17,086 nt of DNA from an uncultured Clostridia bacterium (GCA_944388825.1 CALXKG010000094.1:1-17086), one strand, 5' to 3'; numbered from the stretch's first letter, positions 6,076-15,090 are shown. The notes: a model not told the origin generated them from the sequence alone. A program made the numbers and translations.

Positions 6076-6567
6076 TTATACGTTAAACGACTCGTTGCCC
6101 TTTTCGAGGGCGATCGACCCGGTGCGGATCACCTGTTTGAGCCCATAGGGCCGGACGATGTCCAACAGGTTTTCCAGCCGCTCGGTGGTGTTGCAGCACT
6201 CGATGGTCATCGAATTCCGGGTGATGTCGACCAGCCTCGCGCCGTACATATCCGCCAGTTCTTTGATCTCCTGCCGGGTCTGGGCGGTGGCGTTGATCTT
6301 AATCATCATCAGCTCCCGGGAGATGATCTCGTCGGGGACAAAGTCCTTGACCTTGATGACGTCGATCAGCTTGTTCAGCTGCTTCTCAATCTGCTCGATG
6401 GCGTTTTCCTTGTCGTCGACGACGATCGTGATGCAGGAGACCCGCGGGTCGGCGGTGGTGCCGACGGCGAGGGAGTCGATGTTGAAGCCCCGCCTGGCAA
6501 ACAGCCCCGACACCCGGGAGAGGACGCCGGCCTGGTTTTCAACAAGTACCGAAAGGGTATGTTTCAT
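6076..6567 (-). CDS. ilvN: Acetolactate synthase small (regulatory) subunit
   Basis: The 163-residue protein has the usual length and two-domain layout of IlvN/IlvH. An N-terminal ACT domain (about 4-75) opens with HTLSVLVENQAGVLSRVSGLFARRGFNI, with DSLAVGTT following, and a C-terminal domain runs from about 80 (ELMMIKINA ... YGARLVDITRNSMTIECCN). The subunit activates the catalytic subunit and, in the family, carries the valine feedback site at the ACT dimer interface. The gene begins 12 bp after the ilvB stop codon, with GGAGG at 6575-6579 inside that gap, so the two subunits are translated from one message in close coupling. No sign of truncation. Confidence 0.96.
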   Translation of the reverse strand: MKHTLSVLVENQAGVLSRVSGLFARRGFNIDSLAVGTTADPRVSCITIVVDDKENAIEQIEKQLNKLIDVIKVKDFVPDEIISRELMMIKINATAQTRQEIKELADMYGARLVDITRNSMTIECCNTTERLENLLDIVRPYGLKQVIRTGSIALEKGNESFNV

Positions 6568-6579
6568 GCCGTTGCCTCC

Positions 6580-8226
6580 TTACAGCGTCGGTTCCAGCGG
6601 GTCGACGATGACTTCCAGCAGGAAAGGCCCGTCGGTCCGCAGCATACTGTCCACCGCGATCTCGATCTGCCCGTCTAAATGGATCCGCGCCGACGGGATA
6701 TTATACGCCTCCGCCAGCTTGGCAAAGTCCGGGCTGCCGTCCAGAAAAACGGCGGTCAGGTTGTTGTCCCAGGCGACCGCCTGGTGCTCCCGGACCATCC
6801 CGAGGCGGTTGTTGGTAAAGACGACCGTCTTGACCGGGATGCGGTGCTGCACCTCGGTCGCCAGCTCCATCGAGCACATCTGGAACGCCCCGTCCCCGCA
6901 GACCGACACCGCCATCCGTTCCGGGCAGGCGGCCTTCGCGCCGATCGCGCAGGGGAGGGAATACCCCATCGTCCCCATCCCGCCGGAGGTGAGGAACCGC
7001 CCGTGGGTGACCGAATACTCGTTTGCCGCCCACATCTGGTTCTGCCCGACGTCGGCGACGACGATCGCGTCTTCCGGCAGCTTTTCCATCAGCGCGTGCA
7101 TGAACAGCTTGGGGTTGACATACCCCTTCCGCTCGCGGTAATCGGGCTTGTACGCCTTTTTCTGGCCGTCCAGCTCGGCAAGCCACTCTTCCCAGCCGCT
7201 GCCGTCGATATGGGGGCCCGCCTCGTTTTCACAGGCGGCCTCGGTCAGCTGCTGCAAGATCATATTGATGTCCCCGACCACCGGGATATCCACCCCGATG
7301 TTCTTGCCGATCTCGGCCGGGTCGACGTCCATATGGATGATCGTCTTCCGTTTCGAAAGGGCGGCGGGGTTGGGGATCGTCCGGTCTGCGACCCGCGCGC
7401 CGCAGAGGATCAGCACGTCCGCCTGGCTCACCGCGTAGTTGGCGGGCGGCAGCCCGTGCATCCCGATCATCCCCATCCGCAGCGGGTCGTCGGCGTTTAA
7501 GGCACCGATGCCCATCAGCGTGTTGACGGCGGGGATCTTCGTCTTGTGGACAAAGTTCCGCAGCGCCTCTTCCGCCCCGCTGATGAAGATGCCGCCCCCG
7601 GCGACGATCAGCGGCTTTTTGGCTTTGGCGATCGCGGCGGCGGCTTTGTTGATCTGCCCGATATGCCCCCGGAAGCTGGGCTTATAGGAGCGGATGGACA
7701 CCTTTTCGGGATAGGTAAAATCGACCTGCATCTTCTGCACGTCCATCGGGATGTCGATCAGCACCGGCCCCGGCCGCCCGGTACCGGCGATGTAAAAGGC
7801 CTCTTTCAGGATACGCCCGATCTGGCTCGGGTCCTTGACCAGGTAGCTGTGCTTGATAAACGCCTCGACCGAACCGGTGATGTCCACCTCCTGGAAGACG
7901 TCGCTGCCCAAAAGCGACGAGACCACCTGCCCGGTAATGACCACCAGCGGGATCGAATCCATATAGGCGGTCGAAATACCGGTGCTAAGGTTGGTGGCGC
8001 CGGGGCCGGAGGTCACGACGCAGACGCCGGGCTTGCCGGTCATCCGGGCGTAACCATTGGCGGCGTGGCCGGCGTTCTGTTCGGTCCGGACGAGGATATG
8101 CCGGATCGCCGTCCGGGAAAGGGCGTCGTAAAAGGGACAGATGGTCGCCCCCGGGTAACCGAAAATGGTCGTTACCCCCTCCGCCTCGAGACACCGGACC
8201 ATCGCCTCCGCCACCGTCATGATCAT
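6580..8226 (-). CDS. ilvB: Acetolactate synthase large (catalytic) subunit
   Basis: This ThDP-dependent enzyme of 548 residues joins two pyruvates to acetolactate, or pyruvate and 2-oxobutyrate to acetohydroxybutyrate. The catalytic Glu lies in RTEQNAGHAANGYAR (Glu49). The ThDP/Mg motif runs from GDGAFQM (444-450) to TNN (471-473). The central FAD-type domain lies at about 190-330. The sequence has the biosynthetic AHAS pattern FQEVDITG, and a dedicated small-subunit gene follows. The start at 8226 is chosen because GGAGG at 8235-8239 lies eight bases upstream; the ATG at 8220 is a less likely alternative and codons further upstream overlap the ribosome binding site. It heads the ilvBNC operon and has a strong promoter 97-124 bases upstream. 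No other amino acid biosynthesis genes are in the window. Confidence 0.97.
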   Translation of the reverse strand: MIMTVAEAMVRCLEAEGVTTIFGYPGATICPFYDALSRTAIRHILVRTEQNAGHAANGYARMTGKPGVCVVTSGPGATNLSTGISTAYMDSIPLVVITGQVVSSLLGSDVFQEVDITGSVEAFIKHSYLVKDPSQIGRILKEAFYIAGTGRPGPVLIDIPMDVQKMQVDFTYPEKVSIRSYKPSFRGHIGQINKAAAAIAKAKKPLIVAGGGIFISGAEEALRNFVHKTKIPAVNTLMGIGALNADDPLRMGMIGMHGLPPANYAVSQADVLILCGARVADRTIPNPAALSKRKTIIHMDVDPAEIGKNIGVDIPVVGDINMILQQLTEAACENEAGPHIDGSGWEEWLAELDGQKKAYKPDYRERKGYVNPKLFMHALMEKLPEDAIVVADVGQNQMWAANEYSVTHGRFLTSGGMGTMGYSLPCAIGAKAACPERMAVSVCGDGAFQMCSMELATEVQHRIPVKTVVFTNNRLGMVREHQAVAWDNNLTAVFLDGSPDFAKLAEAYNIPSARIHLDGQIEIAVDSMLRTDGPFLLEVIVDPLEPTL

Positions 8227-8290
8227 CAGCAGCACCTCCCTGAAAATGGCTGTATGAAAACTTCACAGGTTGTATGATGTGTATCGTCTG

Positions 8291-8317
8291 GAAAAAGCCC
8301 TTCCGAAAAAGGGCTTA
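8291..8317 (-). terminator. Terminator-like hairpin at the 5' end of the ilvBNC transcript
   Basis: On the minus strand AAGCCC (8316-8311) pairs with GGGCTT (8300-8295) and the stem runs into TTTTT. Extra A-T/T-A pairing is possible in the loop arms (CCTTTTTCGGAAGG). It lies immediately after the predicted transcription start and 65 bases before the ilvB ATG. It could limit read-through from the upstream Nudix unit, attenuate ilv transcription, or stabilise the 5' end. Confidence 0.6.
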
Positions 8318-8322
8318 CCGTT

Positions 8323-8350
8323 ATTATAACACGCCCCGCCCAATTGTCAA
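8323..8350 (-). promoter_or_regulatory. SigmaA-type promoter of ilvBNC
   Basis: On the minus strand a perfect TTGACA (8350-8345), a 16-base spacer and a perfect TATAAT (8328-8323) predict a transcript start near 8316. The leader is about 90 bases. It contains none of the conserved T-box features I could recognise and no obvious leader peptide rich in Leu, Ile or Val. Confidence 0.88.
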
Positions 8351-8411
8351 TAGGGCGCGGACAGATTTTTTGCCCTGCCGGGGCGGAAAAAGGGTTTTCC
8401 GGACGGACGCC

Positions 8412-8957
8412 TCACGTTTCCAGCATCGCTTTCACCTTCAGGACGGCGATCTGCGTCTTCGCGTCGAGGATCTCCCCCGCCATCACCCGCTCAAAAAGCG
8501 TCTGGAGCGGGACCCGTTCGACATTCAGGAACTCCCCGGGATCCAGATGCTGCTCCCCAAACGAAAGCCCCTTTGCAAGATAGATATGGATGACCTCGGT
8601 GTCGTAGGCGGGCGTCGGGTAGATCTTCCCGAGGTCGGTCCATTCCGCCGCTTCCGCCCCGATCTCTTCCTTCAGCTCCCGTTTGCCGCAGGAAAGCGGG
8701 TCTTCCCCATATTCCAGCTTGCCGGCCGGGATCTCGGTCAGCACCTTCCCCTGCGGGTACCGGAACTGCCGGACGGTAAACACCGTCCCGTCCTCCATCA
8801 GCGGCAGGATGCCGACCCCGCCGGGGTGCTGGATCACCTCCCGCCGCGCCGTCTGCCCGTCCGGCAGCCGGACCTGGTCCTCAAACAGGTGGACGACCCG
8901 TCCGTTAAAGATCTCTTCCCGGGAGAGCTGTACCTCCCGCATCTGTTCTTCCGTCAT
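8412..8957 (-). CDS. Nudix hydrolase, ADP-ribose pyrophosphatase type
   Basis: This 181-residue protein has an exact Nudix box, G-x5-E-x7-REL-x-EE-x-GA, from Gly79 to Ala101. The preceding segment (VIQHPGGVGILPL, VRQFRYPQGKVLTEIPAGKLE) is typical of the ADP-ribose pyrophosphatase group (NudF/YqkG-like). These enzymes split ADP-ribose or related nucleoside diphosphate derivatives, with Mg bound by the REUxEE glutamates. YDTEVIHIYLAKGL further on also fits this group. The ATG at 8957 is preferred because AAAGGA stands eight bases upstream; an ATG at 8966 has no usable spacing. It lies 80 bp after the unrecognised gene on the same strand and just before the ilv promoter. Substrate choice is inferred from overall similarity. 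Confidence 0.9.
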   Translation of the reverse strand: MTEEQMREVQLSREEIFNGRVVHLFEDQVRLPDGQTARREVIQHPGGVGILPLMEDGTVFTVRQFRYPQGKVLTEIPAGKLEYGEDPLSCGKRELKEEIGAEAAEWTDLGKIYPTPAYDTEVIHIYLAKGLSFGEQHLDPGEFLNVERVPLQTLFERVMAGEILDAKTQIAVLKVKAMLET

Positions 8958-9037
8958 AGATACCATCCTTTTTGCGCATATTTGGGGTGCCGTGCACACT
9001 TCGCTTCAGGTGCAGCAGCCGAACGCTTTGACCCCGC

Positions 9038-9463
9038 TTATAGATTGGCGTTTTCATCTCCAAGTATCTGCATATGCCGCCGGTACCGACGCGGGATCTC
9101 GATATCCGCCCGGATGCCCAGCGTTTCCAACGCCTCGGAGATCGCCGCAAACCCATCCCGGTAAAAAGCGGCGATCCGCCGGCCCTTATCCGAAATCCCC
9201 TTATACCCCGCCGGGCATACAAATGTCCAGTCCGCCCCATCCGCGTCTGCCACCGCCCGAAAATAGCAGTCAATCGCCCGGCTGTCCCTGCTTACCAGAC
9301 CTGCCTGGTGGGCGCGGTCCAGCAGGATATGGTGTTCGACCGCCTCATCCGCCGGGGAAACCAGCGCCGCCGTACCGTCAAACGGGATGAGCAGCAGCAG
9401 CGGTTCCCCGTCCCGCACCGCCGCTTCCACCATCTCTTTACCCGGGAAATACAAAATCTCCAT
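9038..9463 (-). CDS. Hypothetical protein coupled to the GtrA-like gene
   Basis: I do not recognise this 141-residue protein. It has no signal peptide or membrane segment. The N-terminal half has hydrophobic strands (EPLLLLIPFDGTAALVSP), then a His/Asp-containing stretch (EAVEHHILLDRAHQAGLVSRDSRAIDCYFRA). The C-terminal half is helical and basic (GYKGISDKGRRIAAFYRDGFAAISEAL, PRRYRRHMQIL). It has a clear ribosome binding site (GGAGG at 9472-9476, inside the end of the upstream gene) and its ATG at 9463 lies only 3 bases after the stop codon at 9467, so it is translationally coupled to the GtrA-like gene. Codon use matches its neighbours. A link with polyprenyl-sugar or surface-glycan work is suggested by position only. 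Confidence 0.8.
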   Translation of the reverse strand: MEILYFPGKEMVEAAVRDGEPLLLLIPFDGTAALVSPADEAVEHHILLDRAHQAGLVSRDSRAIDCYFRAVADADGADWTFVCPAGYKGISDKGRRIAAFYRDGFAAISEALETLGIRADIEIPRRYRRHMQILGDENANL

Positions 9464-9466
9464 CGC

Positions 9467-9886
9467 TTATTTCCTCCGGAAGACGACCAGCTTGCTGGCC
9501 GCGTAGTTAAAGACGACCACCAGCACATTGGACGCCAGCTTGACCGCTTTGTCGTTAAACAGCAGCCAGTCGGCGAACACCGCCATAACGAGGACGTCCA
9601 GCACCCCGCTCATCACCCGGGCGGTAAAAAACGACCCGGCCTCTTTGAAGATCGCTTTCCCCGCCGCCTTTGACCGGAAGACGAACCGGCGGTTGGTGCA
9701 GTAGGCGAAAACGACCGACAAGAACCAGGCGATGACCGTCGGGACGCCGGTATAGGCAAAAAAAGGGGAGATGATCAGATACGAGAGGTAGTTGACCGCC
9801 GTCGTCAAAACGCCGAACACCAGATAGGCGATCAGTTCCCGGTATTTCCGGCACAAACCGGCGATTTTTACAAGCAACTTGGACAT
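9467..9886 (-). CDS. GtrA family membrane protein
   Basis: This 139-residue protein has four predicted helices (about 18-38, 48-65, 85-105 and 115-135) and the GtrA-family signatures: a first helix with YLVFGVLTTAVNYLSY, the motif FAYCTNRRFVF after helix 2, and a C-terminal NYAASKLVVFRRK. Family members are thought to move polyprenyl-phosphate-linked sugars across the membrane for glycosylation of surface polymers. The ATG at 9886 has AAGGA eight bases upstream; an ATG at 9910 has none at a workable distance. No partner glycosyltransferase is present in the window, so its glycan is unknown. It is the first gene of a probable three-gene unit with the hypothetical and Nudix genes. Confidence 0.9.
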   Translation of the reverse strand: MSKLLVKIAGLCRKYRELIAYLVFGVLTTAVNYLSYLIISPFFAYTGVPTVIAWFLSVVFAYCTNRRFVFRSKAAGKAIFKEAGSFFTARVMSGVLDVLVMAVFADWLLFNDKAVKLASNVLVVVFNYAASKLVVFRRK

Positions 9887-9908
9887 TCCCTTCTTCCTTT
9901 CCTGTTCC

Positions 9909-9937
9909 ATCCTAGCACAGCCCCCCGCAAAATGCAA
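9909..9937 (-). promoter_or_regulatory. Candidate promoter of the gtrA-like unit
   Basis: On the minus strand TTGCAT (9937-9932), a 17-base spacer and TAGGAT (9914-9909), preceded by TGC as in extended -10 sites, predict a start near 9903. The match is imperfect. No comparably good site was found for the divergent gene at 10041. Confidence 0.4.
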
Positions 9938-10040
9938 CGGGATTTTGTAAACAACCCGCCAAAATTGCTTTCCGCAAACCCGCACCCTTCCCCCTTTCCC
10001 CGCATACACTGCCCATAACCCCAAGAAAGGAGCGTCTGCC

Positions 10041-10682
10041 ATGCCCACGACCCAATCCCCCCACGAGCTGCTCACCACCGCCTACAACCGCGCCCAGGCG
10101 GTGCGGTACGCCGACTACTGGGCCTACCGCCGCAACCCCAACTACGCCCAGTTTGACCAGCTCGGCGGCGACTGTACCAACTTCGTCTCCCAGGCGGTAT
10201 TTTACGCCTGCGGGGTGATGAACTTCACCCCCGACTACGGCTGGTATTACATTTCTCTGGAAGACCGCTCCCCCGCCTGGAGCGGGGTGGAATTTTTCTG
10301 GGACTTCCTGACCACCAACCGCGGCCCCGGCCCCTACGGCCACGAGATCCCCCTCTCGGAGGTCTCCCCCGGCGACATCATCCAGATGGCGATCAAAGAG
10401 CCGGACCGCTACGGGCACACCGTTCTGGTGACCGGCCTTCTGTCCGACGCCCCCACCCCCGATTCCATCCTGATCGCCGCCCACGACCGGGACGCGGCCT
10501 GCCGCCCGGTCTCGACCTACGACTACGCGATGATCCGGGCAGCCCGGATCGACGGGGTGCGCTACCTGTCCGCCGCCACCGACTTCCCGACCTTCCGCTC
10601 GGCGCCGGTGGACGCCGCCCCGCCCGCCGGGACGGACGAAACAGGCGGCGAAGGCTTCTCCGCCCCGCCGGACGTCGGATAA
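10041..10682 (+). CDS. Amidase_6 domain protein (papain-like amidase)
   Basis: This 213-residue protein begins with the pattern of the Amidase_6 family: YNRAQAVRYADYWAYRRNPNYAQFDQLGGDCTNFVSQ at about 15-51. Cys45 in GGDCTNF is the expected nucleophile and His126 in RYGHTVLV the expected base. Such domains occur in cell-wall lytic or sporulation-associated proteins and are usually preceded by a signal peptide or fused to other domains. Here the domain stands alone, has no signal peptide, and ends in a Pro/Ala/Gly-rich tail from about 188. GAAAGGAG at 10024-10031, nine bases upstream, supports the ATG at 10041. It is divergent from the gtrA-like gene and convergent with ftsH. The actual substrate is not shown by the sequence. 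Confidence 0.85.
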   Translation: MPTTQSPHELLTTAYNRAQAVRYADYWAYRRNPNYAQFDQLGGDCTNFVSQAVFYACGVMNFTPDYGWYYISLEDRSPAWSGVEFFWDFLTTNRGPGPYGHEIPLSEVSPGDIIQMAIKEPDRYGHTVLVTGLLSDAPTPDSILIAAHDRDAACRPVSTYDYAMIRAARIDGVRYLSAATDFPTFRSAPVDAAPPAGTDETGGEGFSAPPDVG

Positions 10683-10699
10683 AGGGATGAAAAAGAAAG

Positions 10700-10740
10700 A
10701 ATGAAGAATGAAAAATTATGGATAGGCCGCTCTGCGGCTT
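10700..10740 (+). repeat. AATGAAGAATGAA element with hairpin, copy 1
   Basis: AATGAAGAATGAAAAAT leads to TTATGGAT and then a hairpin GCCGC/GCGGC (10726-10738) closed by TCT. It starts 17 bases after the amidase stop codon in sense orientation. Related copies lie at 15091-15153 and 15213-15275. Confidence 0.7.
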
Positions 10741-10807
10741 CAGCTTGTCGATAAAGTCCTGTAAAAATAGAAAATAGGCTTTTCGATACGCACAAAAATT
10801 AAATCAC

Positions 10808-10941
10808 ATTTTTTCCGGCGGCATGTACGGCGGAAAAAATACCTTGATCGGGACAAGTGTCGACCGTAGGGAGGCATGCAGTCCCGATGTTATCCTGTCG
10901 AAAAACTTGTTTTTCGACAGTCTCAGGCCGCTCTGCGGCCT
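10808..10941. other. Run of four consecutive stem-loops in the amidase-ftsH gap
   Basis: The 313 bp gap 10683-10995 holds no gene. Stem 1 is ATTTTTTCCG/CGGAAAAAAT (10808-10840). Stem 2 is ATCGGGAC/GTCCCGAT (10847-10888) with a 26-base loop. Stem 3 is the perfect palindrome CTGTCGAAAAA/TTTTTCGACAG (10895-10920) with a CTTG loop. Stem 4 is AGGCCGC/GCGGCCT (10925-10941). The ftsH terminator follows. Confidence 0.65.
10895..10941 (-). repeat. Hairpin plus TGTCGAAAAA repeat, copy C
   Basis: On the minus strand a hairpin (10941-10925) is followed by a 21-base block at 10922-10902 identical to 2030-2050 on the plus strand. As in copies A and B, the hairpin lies just before GTCGAAAAA. Here the block is extended into a full palindrome. 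Confidence 0.7.
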
Positions 10942-10958
10942 CCATATCCATTTCAACC

Positions 10959-10993
10959 AAAAAGGCACCCTGCTCAAAACAGGATGCCTTTTT
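10959..10993 (-). terminator. Terminator of ftsH
   Basis: On the minus strand AAAAAGGCATCCTG pairs with CAGGGTGCCTTTTT (one T-G pair) around TTTTGAG, ending in T5. It begins three bases after the ftsH stop codon. Confidence 0.9.
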
Positions 10994-10995
10994 GC

Positions 10996-13050
<2,055 letters not shown>

Positions 13051-13073
13051 TCAAACCACTCCTTTCACCTTAT

Positions 13074-13100
13074 CGGGCAGGCCGCCCGTTTTTTATTTTT
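13074..13100 (+). terminator. Terminator-like hairpin facing the plus strand between hpt and ftsH
   Basis: CGGGC (13074-13078) pairs with GCCCG (13084-13088) and is followed by TTTTTTATTTTT on the plus strand. No plus-strand gene precedes it. On the minus strand, the direction of hpt and ftsH, the U-tract would be on the wrong side, so it should not stop the operon. Confidence 0.45.
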
Positions 13101-13644
13101 CATAGACTTCCCGCTTCAGCACGCCGATATAAGGCAGGTTGCGGTAGTTCTGGTCATAGTCCAGCCCGTACCCGACGACGAATTCGTCGGGGATATCAAA
13201 GCAGGTGTAATCGGCGGAAAGCGGCACGACCCGCCGCTCCGGCTTATCCAGGAGGCAGGCGATCTTAATCGACGCCGTCCCCCGCTCCCGCAGGATATCG
13301 ATGATCTTATACAGCGTCCGGCCCGAGTCGAGGATATCCTCGACGATCAGCAGGTCGACCCCCGTCAGGTCGACGTCCAGCCCCTTGTTGATCGTGACCG
13401 TCCCGCTGGAATCGGTCCCGGCCCCATAGCTGGAGACGCTTAAAAATTCGATCTTAAGCGGCAGGTCGATCGCCCGCATCAGGTCGGCCATAAAAGCGAT
13501 CGAGCCCTTTAAGACGCTGACCAGCATCAGGTTCTTGCCCTTATAATCCCGGGTGATCTGGCGGCCCAGCGCCGTCACCTTTTCCCGTATTTCTTCTTCG
13601 GTCAGCAGGACCTGCCCGATATCCGCCCGCATATCCTCATTCAT
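13093..13644 (-). CDS. hpt: Hypoxanthine phosphoribosyltransferase
   Basis: This 183-residue purine salvage enzyme makes IMP (and often GMP) from the base and PRPP. The PRPP-binding motif VEDILDSGRTL lies at 101-111. The flexible-loop residues SSYG (71-74) and the C-terminal DEFVVGYGLDYDQNYRNLPYIGVL (153-176) are typical of bacterial HPRTs. The ATG at 13644 lies inside the last codons of tilS, an 8-base overlap, with AAGGA about eleven bases upstream. The tilS-hpt-ftsH order is conserved in many Firmicutes, and in Bacillus the first two are coupled to cell viability. No anomalies seen. Confidence 0.96.
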   Translation of the reverse strand: MNEDMRADIGQVLLTEEEIREKVTALGRQITRDYKGKNLMLVSVLKGSIAFMADLMRAIDLPLKIEFLSVSSYGAGTDSSGTVTINKGLDVDLTGVDLLIVEDILDSGRTLYKIIDILRERGTASIKIACLLDKPERRVVPLSADYTCFDIPDEFVVGYGLDYDQNYRNLPYIGVLKREVYEK

Positions 13645-15070
13645 CGTGTTTTACGTCCTTTCTGTCCCGGCCCTCCGCCCGCAGGAAGAGGACGTCCTCT
13701 CCCCGGGGAAGGTAGCCTTCTCCCGTCCCGAAGCCTTCCAGCCAGACGATGTCGTTTCCCTTTGCCAGCACAAGCCGCGTCTCCCGCTCGGAATGGGGAA
13801 GGCGGGCCTCCTGGAAAAGTTTTTTCAGCGGCTTCCGCCCGCCCCGCCCCGGGAGCTTGATGCTGTCCCCCGGCCGTCTGGCGCGCAAAACCACATTATC
13901 CTTTATTGTAGCATAATCGACGCCGGAATATAATAATTTTTTATAAACTTTCGGATTTTCTGCGTCCGCCGGCCCGGCGCACCGCCGCAGCCACAGGGTT
14001 TTGTGCAAAACCTCCACGCATTCCCCGCCGGCCCGGTATTTCTCCACCGGGAAACAGAGCGCCTTTTCTTCCCCCGGCGGCAAAACGGGCAGCGCCTGTT
14101 CCCCGCTCCGGTAGACCGCCTCTTCTTCGGCGCAGAGGCAGCCGCCCCGGCAGGCAAACCGGACGCCCCCGGCCGAAAAGCCCTTCGCTTCCCCCAGCGT
14201 TACCCGGTCGAGGGCAGCAAGCCGCTTTTCGGAGACCCCGGCCCCCATCTGCCGGAGGATCCTTTCCTCCGCCCGGCGGCGGACCGGTTCCGGCGCGGAA
14301 CGGAGGGGCGGCAGCTTCCACCGCCCCTCCGCTTCTGCGGCCGCCTGTAAACAGCGTTCCGCCTCGCCCTGGAGGAGATCCCGGTCGGCGGACAAACTGC
14401 GTTTTAAGCGCCCGTAGGCCTCTTCTAGGGCGGGGTTCAGCGCCGCCAGTTCCGGCACGACCTTTAGCCGCAGCCGGTTGCGGGCGTACCCGTCGGACAG
14501 GTTGGACGAATCGGTCACATACGGGAGCCGGTTTTCCGCGCAGTACCGTTCCACCTCCGCGCGGCGCACCTCCAGCAGCGGCCGGAAGAGGGTAAACGCC
14601 CCCAGCGCCCGTTTCTTCCGGATGCCGCACAGCCCGTCCGGCCCGCTCCCCCTGACCAGCCGGTAGAGGGCCGTTTCCAGGTCGTCCGAGAGGGTGTGGG
14701 CGGTGAGGACGAGGACCTCTTTCCCCTCTGCCGCCGCCCTTTCCGCCTCTCCGGCGAAAAAGACGTAGCGGGCCTCCCGCCCGGCGTCTTCCAGCGACCG
14801 GCCCTTCCCGGCCAGCGCCCCGACATTCTCCCGGCGGACGGAGAGGGGCACCCCCATCTCCCGGCAGAACGCCCGGACGGCATCTTCGTCCCGCAGGCTT
14901 TCTTCCCCCCGCAGGCAGTGGTTCAAATGGGCCGCCCGCACATCCCAGCCGTACCGCGCCCGGTTTACCGCCAGGAAGTGGACCAGGCTCATCGAGTCCG
15001 CCCCGCCGGAAAACCCGACGACCAGTATTTTCCCGGCCATATACCGGCAGTCATCCGCAGGCAGAAACAT
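13637..15070 (-). CDS. tilS: tRNA(Ile)-lysidine synthase
   Basis: This 477-residue enzyme attaches lysine to C34 of the CAU-anticodon tRNA(Ile), which lets it read AUA. The ATP-binding PP-loop SGGADSMS is at 21-28. The family patterns AHLNHCLRGEES, LTAHTLSDDLETALYRLVRGSGPDGLCGI and YARNRLRLKVVPEL follow. The C-terminal TilS domain ends with KKLFQEARLPHSERETRLVL and GDIVWLEG-like sequence (here GNDIVWLEGFG). The usual HxxDD(Q) motif reads HTLSDD here. The ATG at 15070 has GGAGG five bases upstream; an internal ATG at residue 11 would also keep the PP-loop. It lies 209 bp downstream of dnaB, across an AT-rich repeat pair, and overlaps hpt by 8 bases. Confidence 0.96.
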   Translation of the reverse strand: MFLPADDCRYMAGKILVVGFSGGADSMSLVHFLAVNRARYGWDVRAAHLNHCLRGEESLRDEDAVRAFCREMGVPLSVRRENVGALAGKGRSLEDAGREARYVFFAGEAERAAAEGKEVLVLTAHTLSDDLETALYRLVRGSGPDGLCGIRKKRALGAFTLFRPLLEVRRAEVERYCAENRLPYVTDSSNLSDGYARNRLRLKVVPELAALNPALEEAYGRLKRSLSADRDLLQGEAERCLQAAAEAEGRWKLPPLRSAPEPVRRRAEERILRQMGAGVSEKRLAALDRVTLGEAKGFSAGGVRFACRGGCLCAEEEAVYRSGEQALPVLPPGEEKALCFPVEKYRAGGECVEVLHKTLWLRRCAGPADAENPKVYKKLLYSGVDYATIKDNVVLRARRPGDSIKLPGRGGRKPLKKLFQEARLPHSERETRLVLAKGNDIVWLEGFGTGEGYLPRGEDVLFLRAEGRDRKDVKHDE

Positions 15071-15090
15071 AACATCCTCCTTTTTTGGAT

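Noticed and set aside
8236..8250. CodY-box-like ATTTTCAG before ilvB
   Set aside because: Only about 10 of 15 positions fit the CodY consensus and the site lies next to the ribosome binding site; too weak to claim.
7546..8277. Long plus-strand open frames opposite ilvB, also at 6679-7500
   Set aside because: They are antisense shadows of ilvB with no ribosome binding site and a composition rich in Asp, Gly, His and Arg typical of mirrored GC-rich genes.
8227..8316. T-box riboswitch or leader-peptide attenuator for the ilv operon
   Set aside because: The leader is only about 90 bases, no T-box sequence or specifier stem is visible, and no short frame rich in Leu, Ile or Val codons exists.
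10683..10995. CRISPR array or tRNA in the hairpin-rich gaps
   Set aside because: The repeats are not regularly spaced and no cloverleaf with a CCA or T-loop pattern could be seen.
13051..13092. Terminator separating hpt from ftsH
   Set aside because: The U-tract is on the wrong side for minus-strand transcription, so the two genes may well be co-transcribed.
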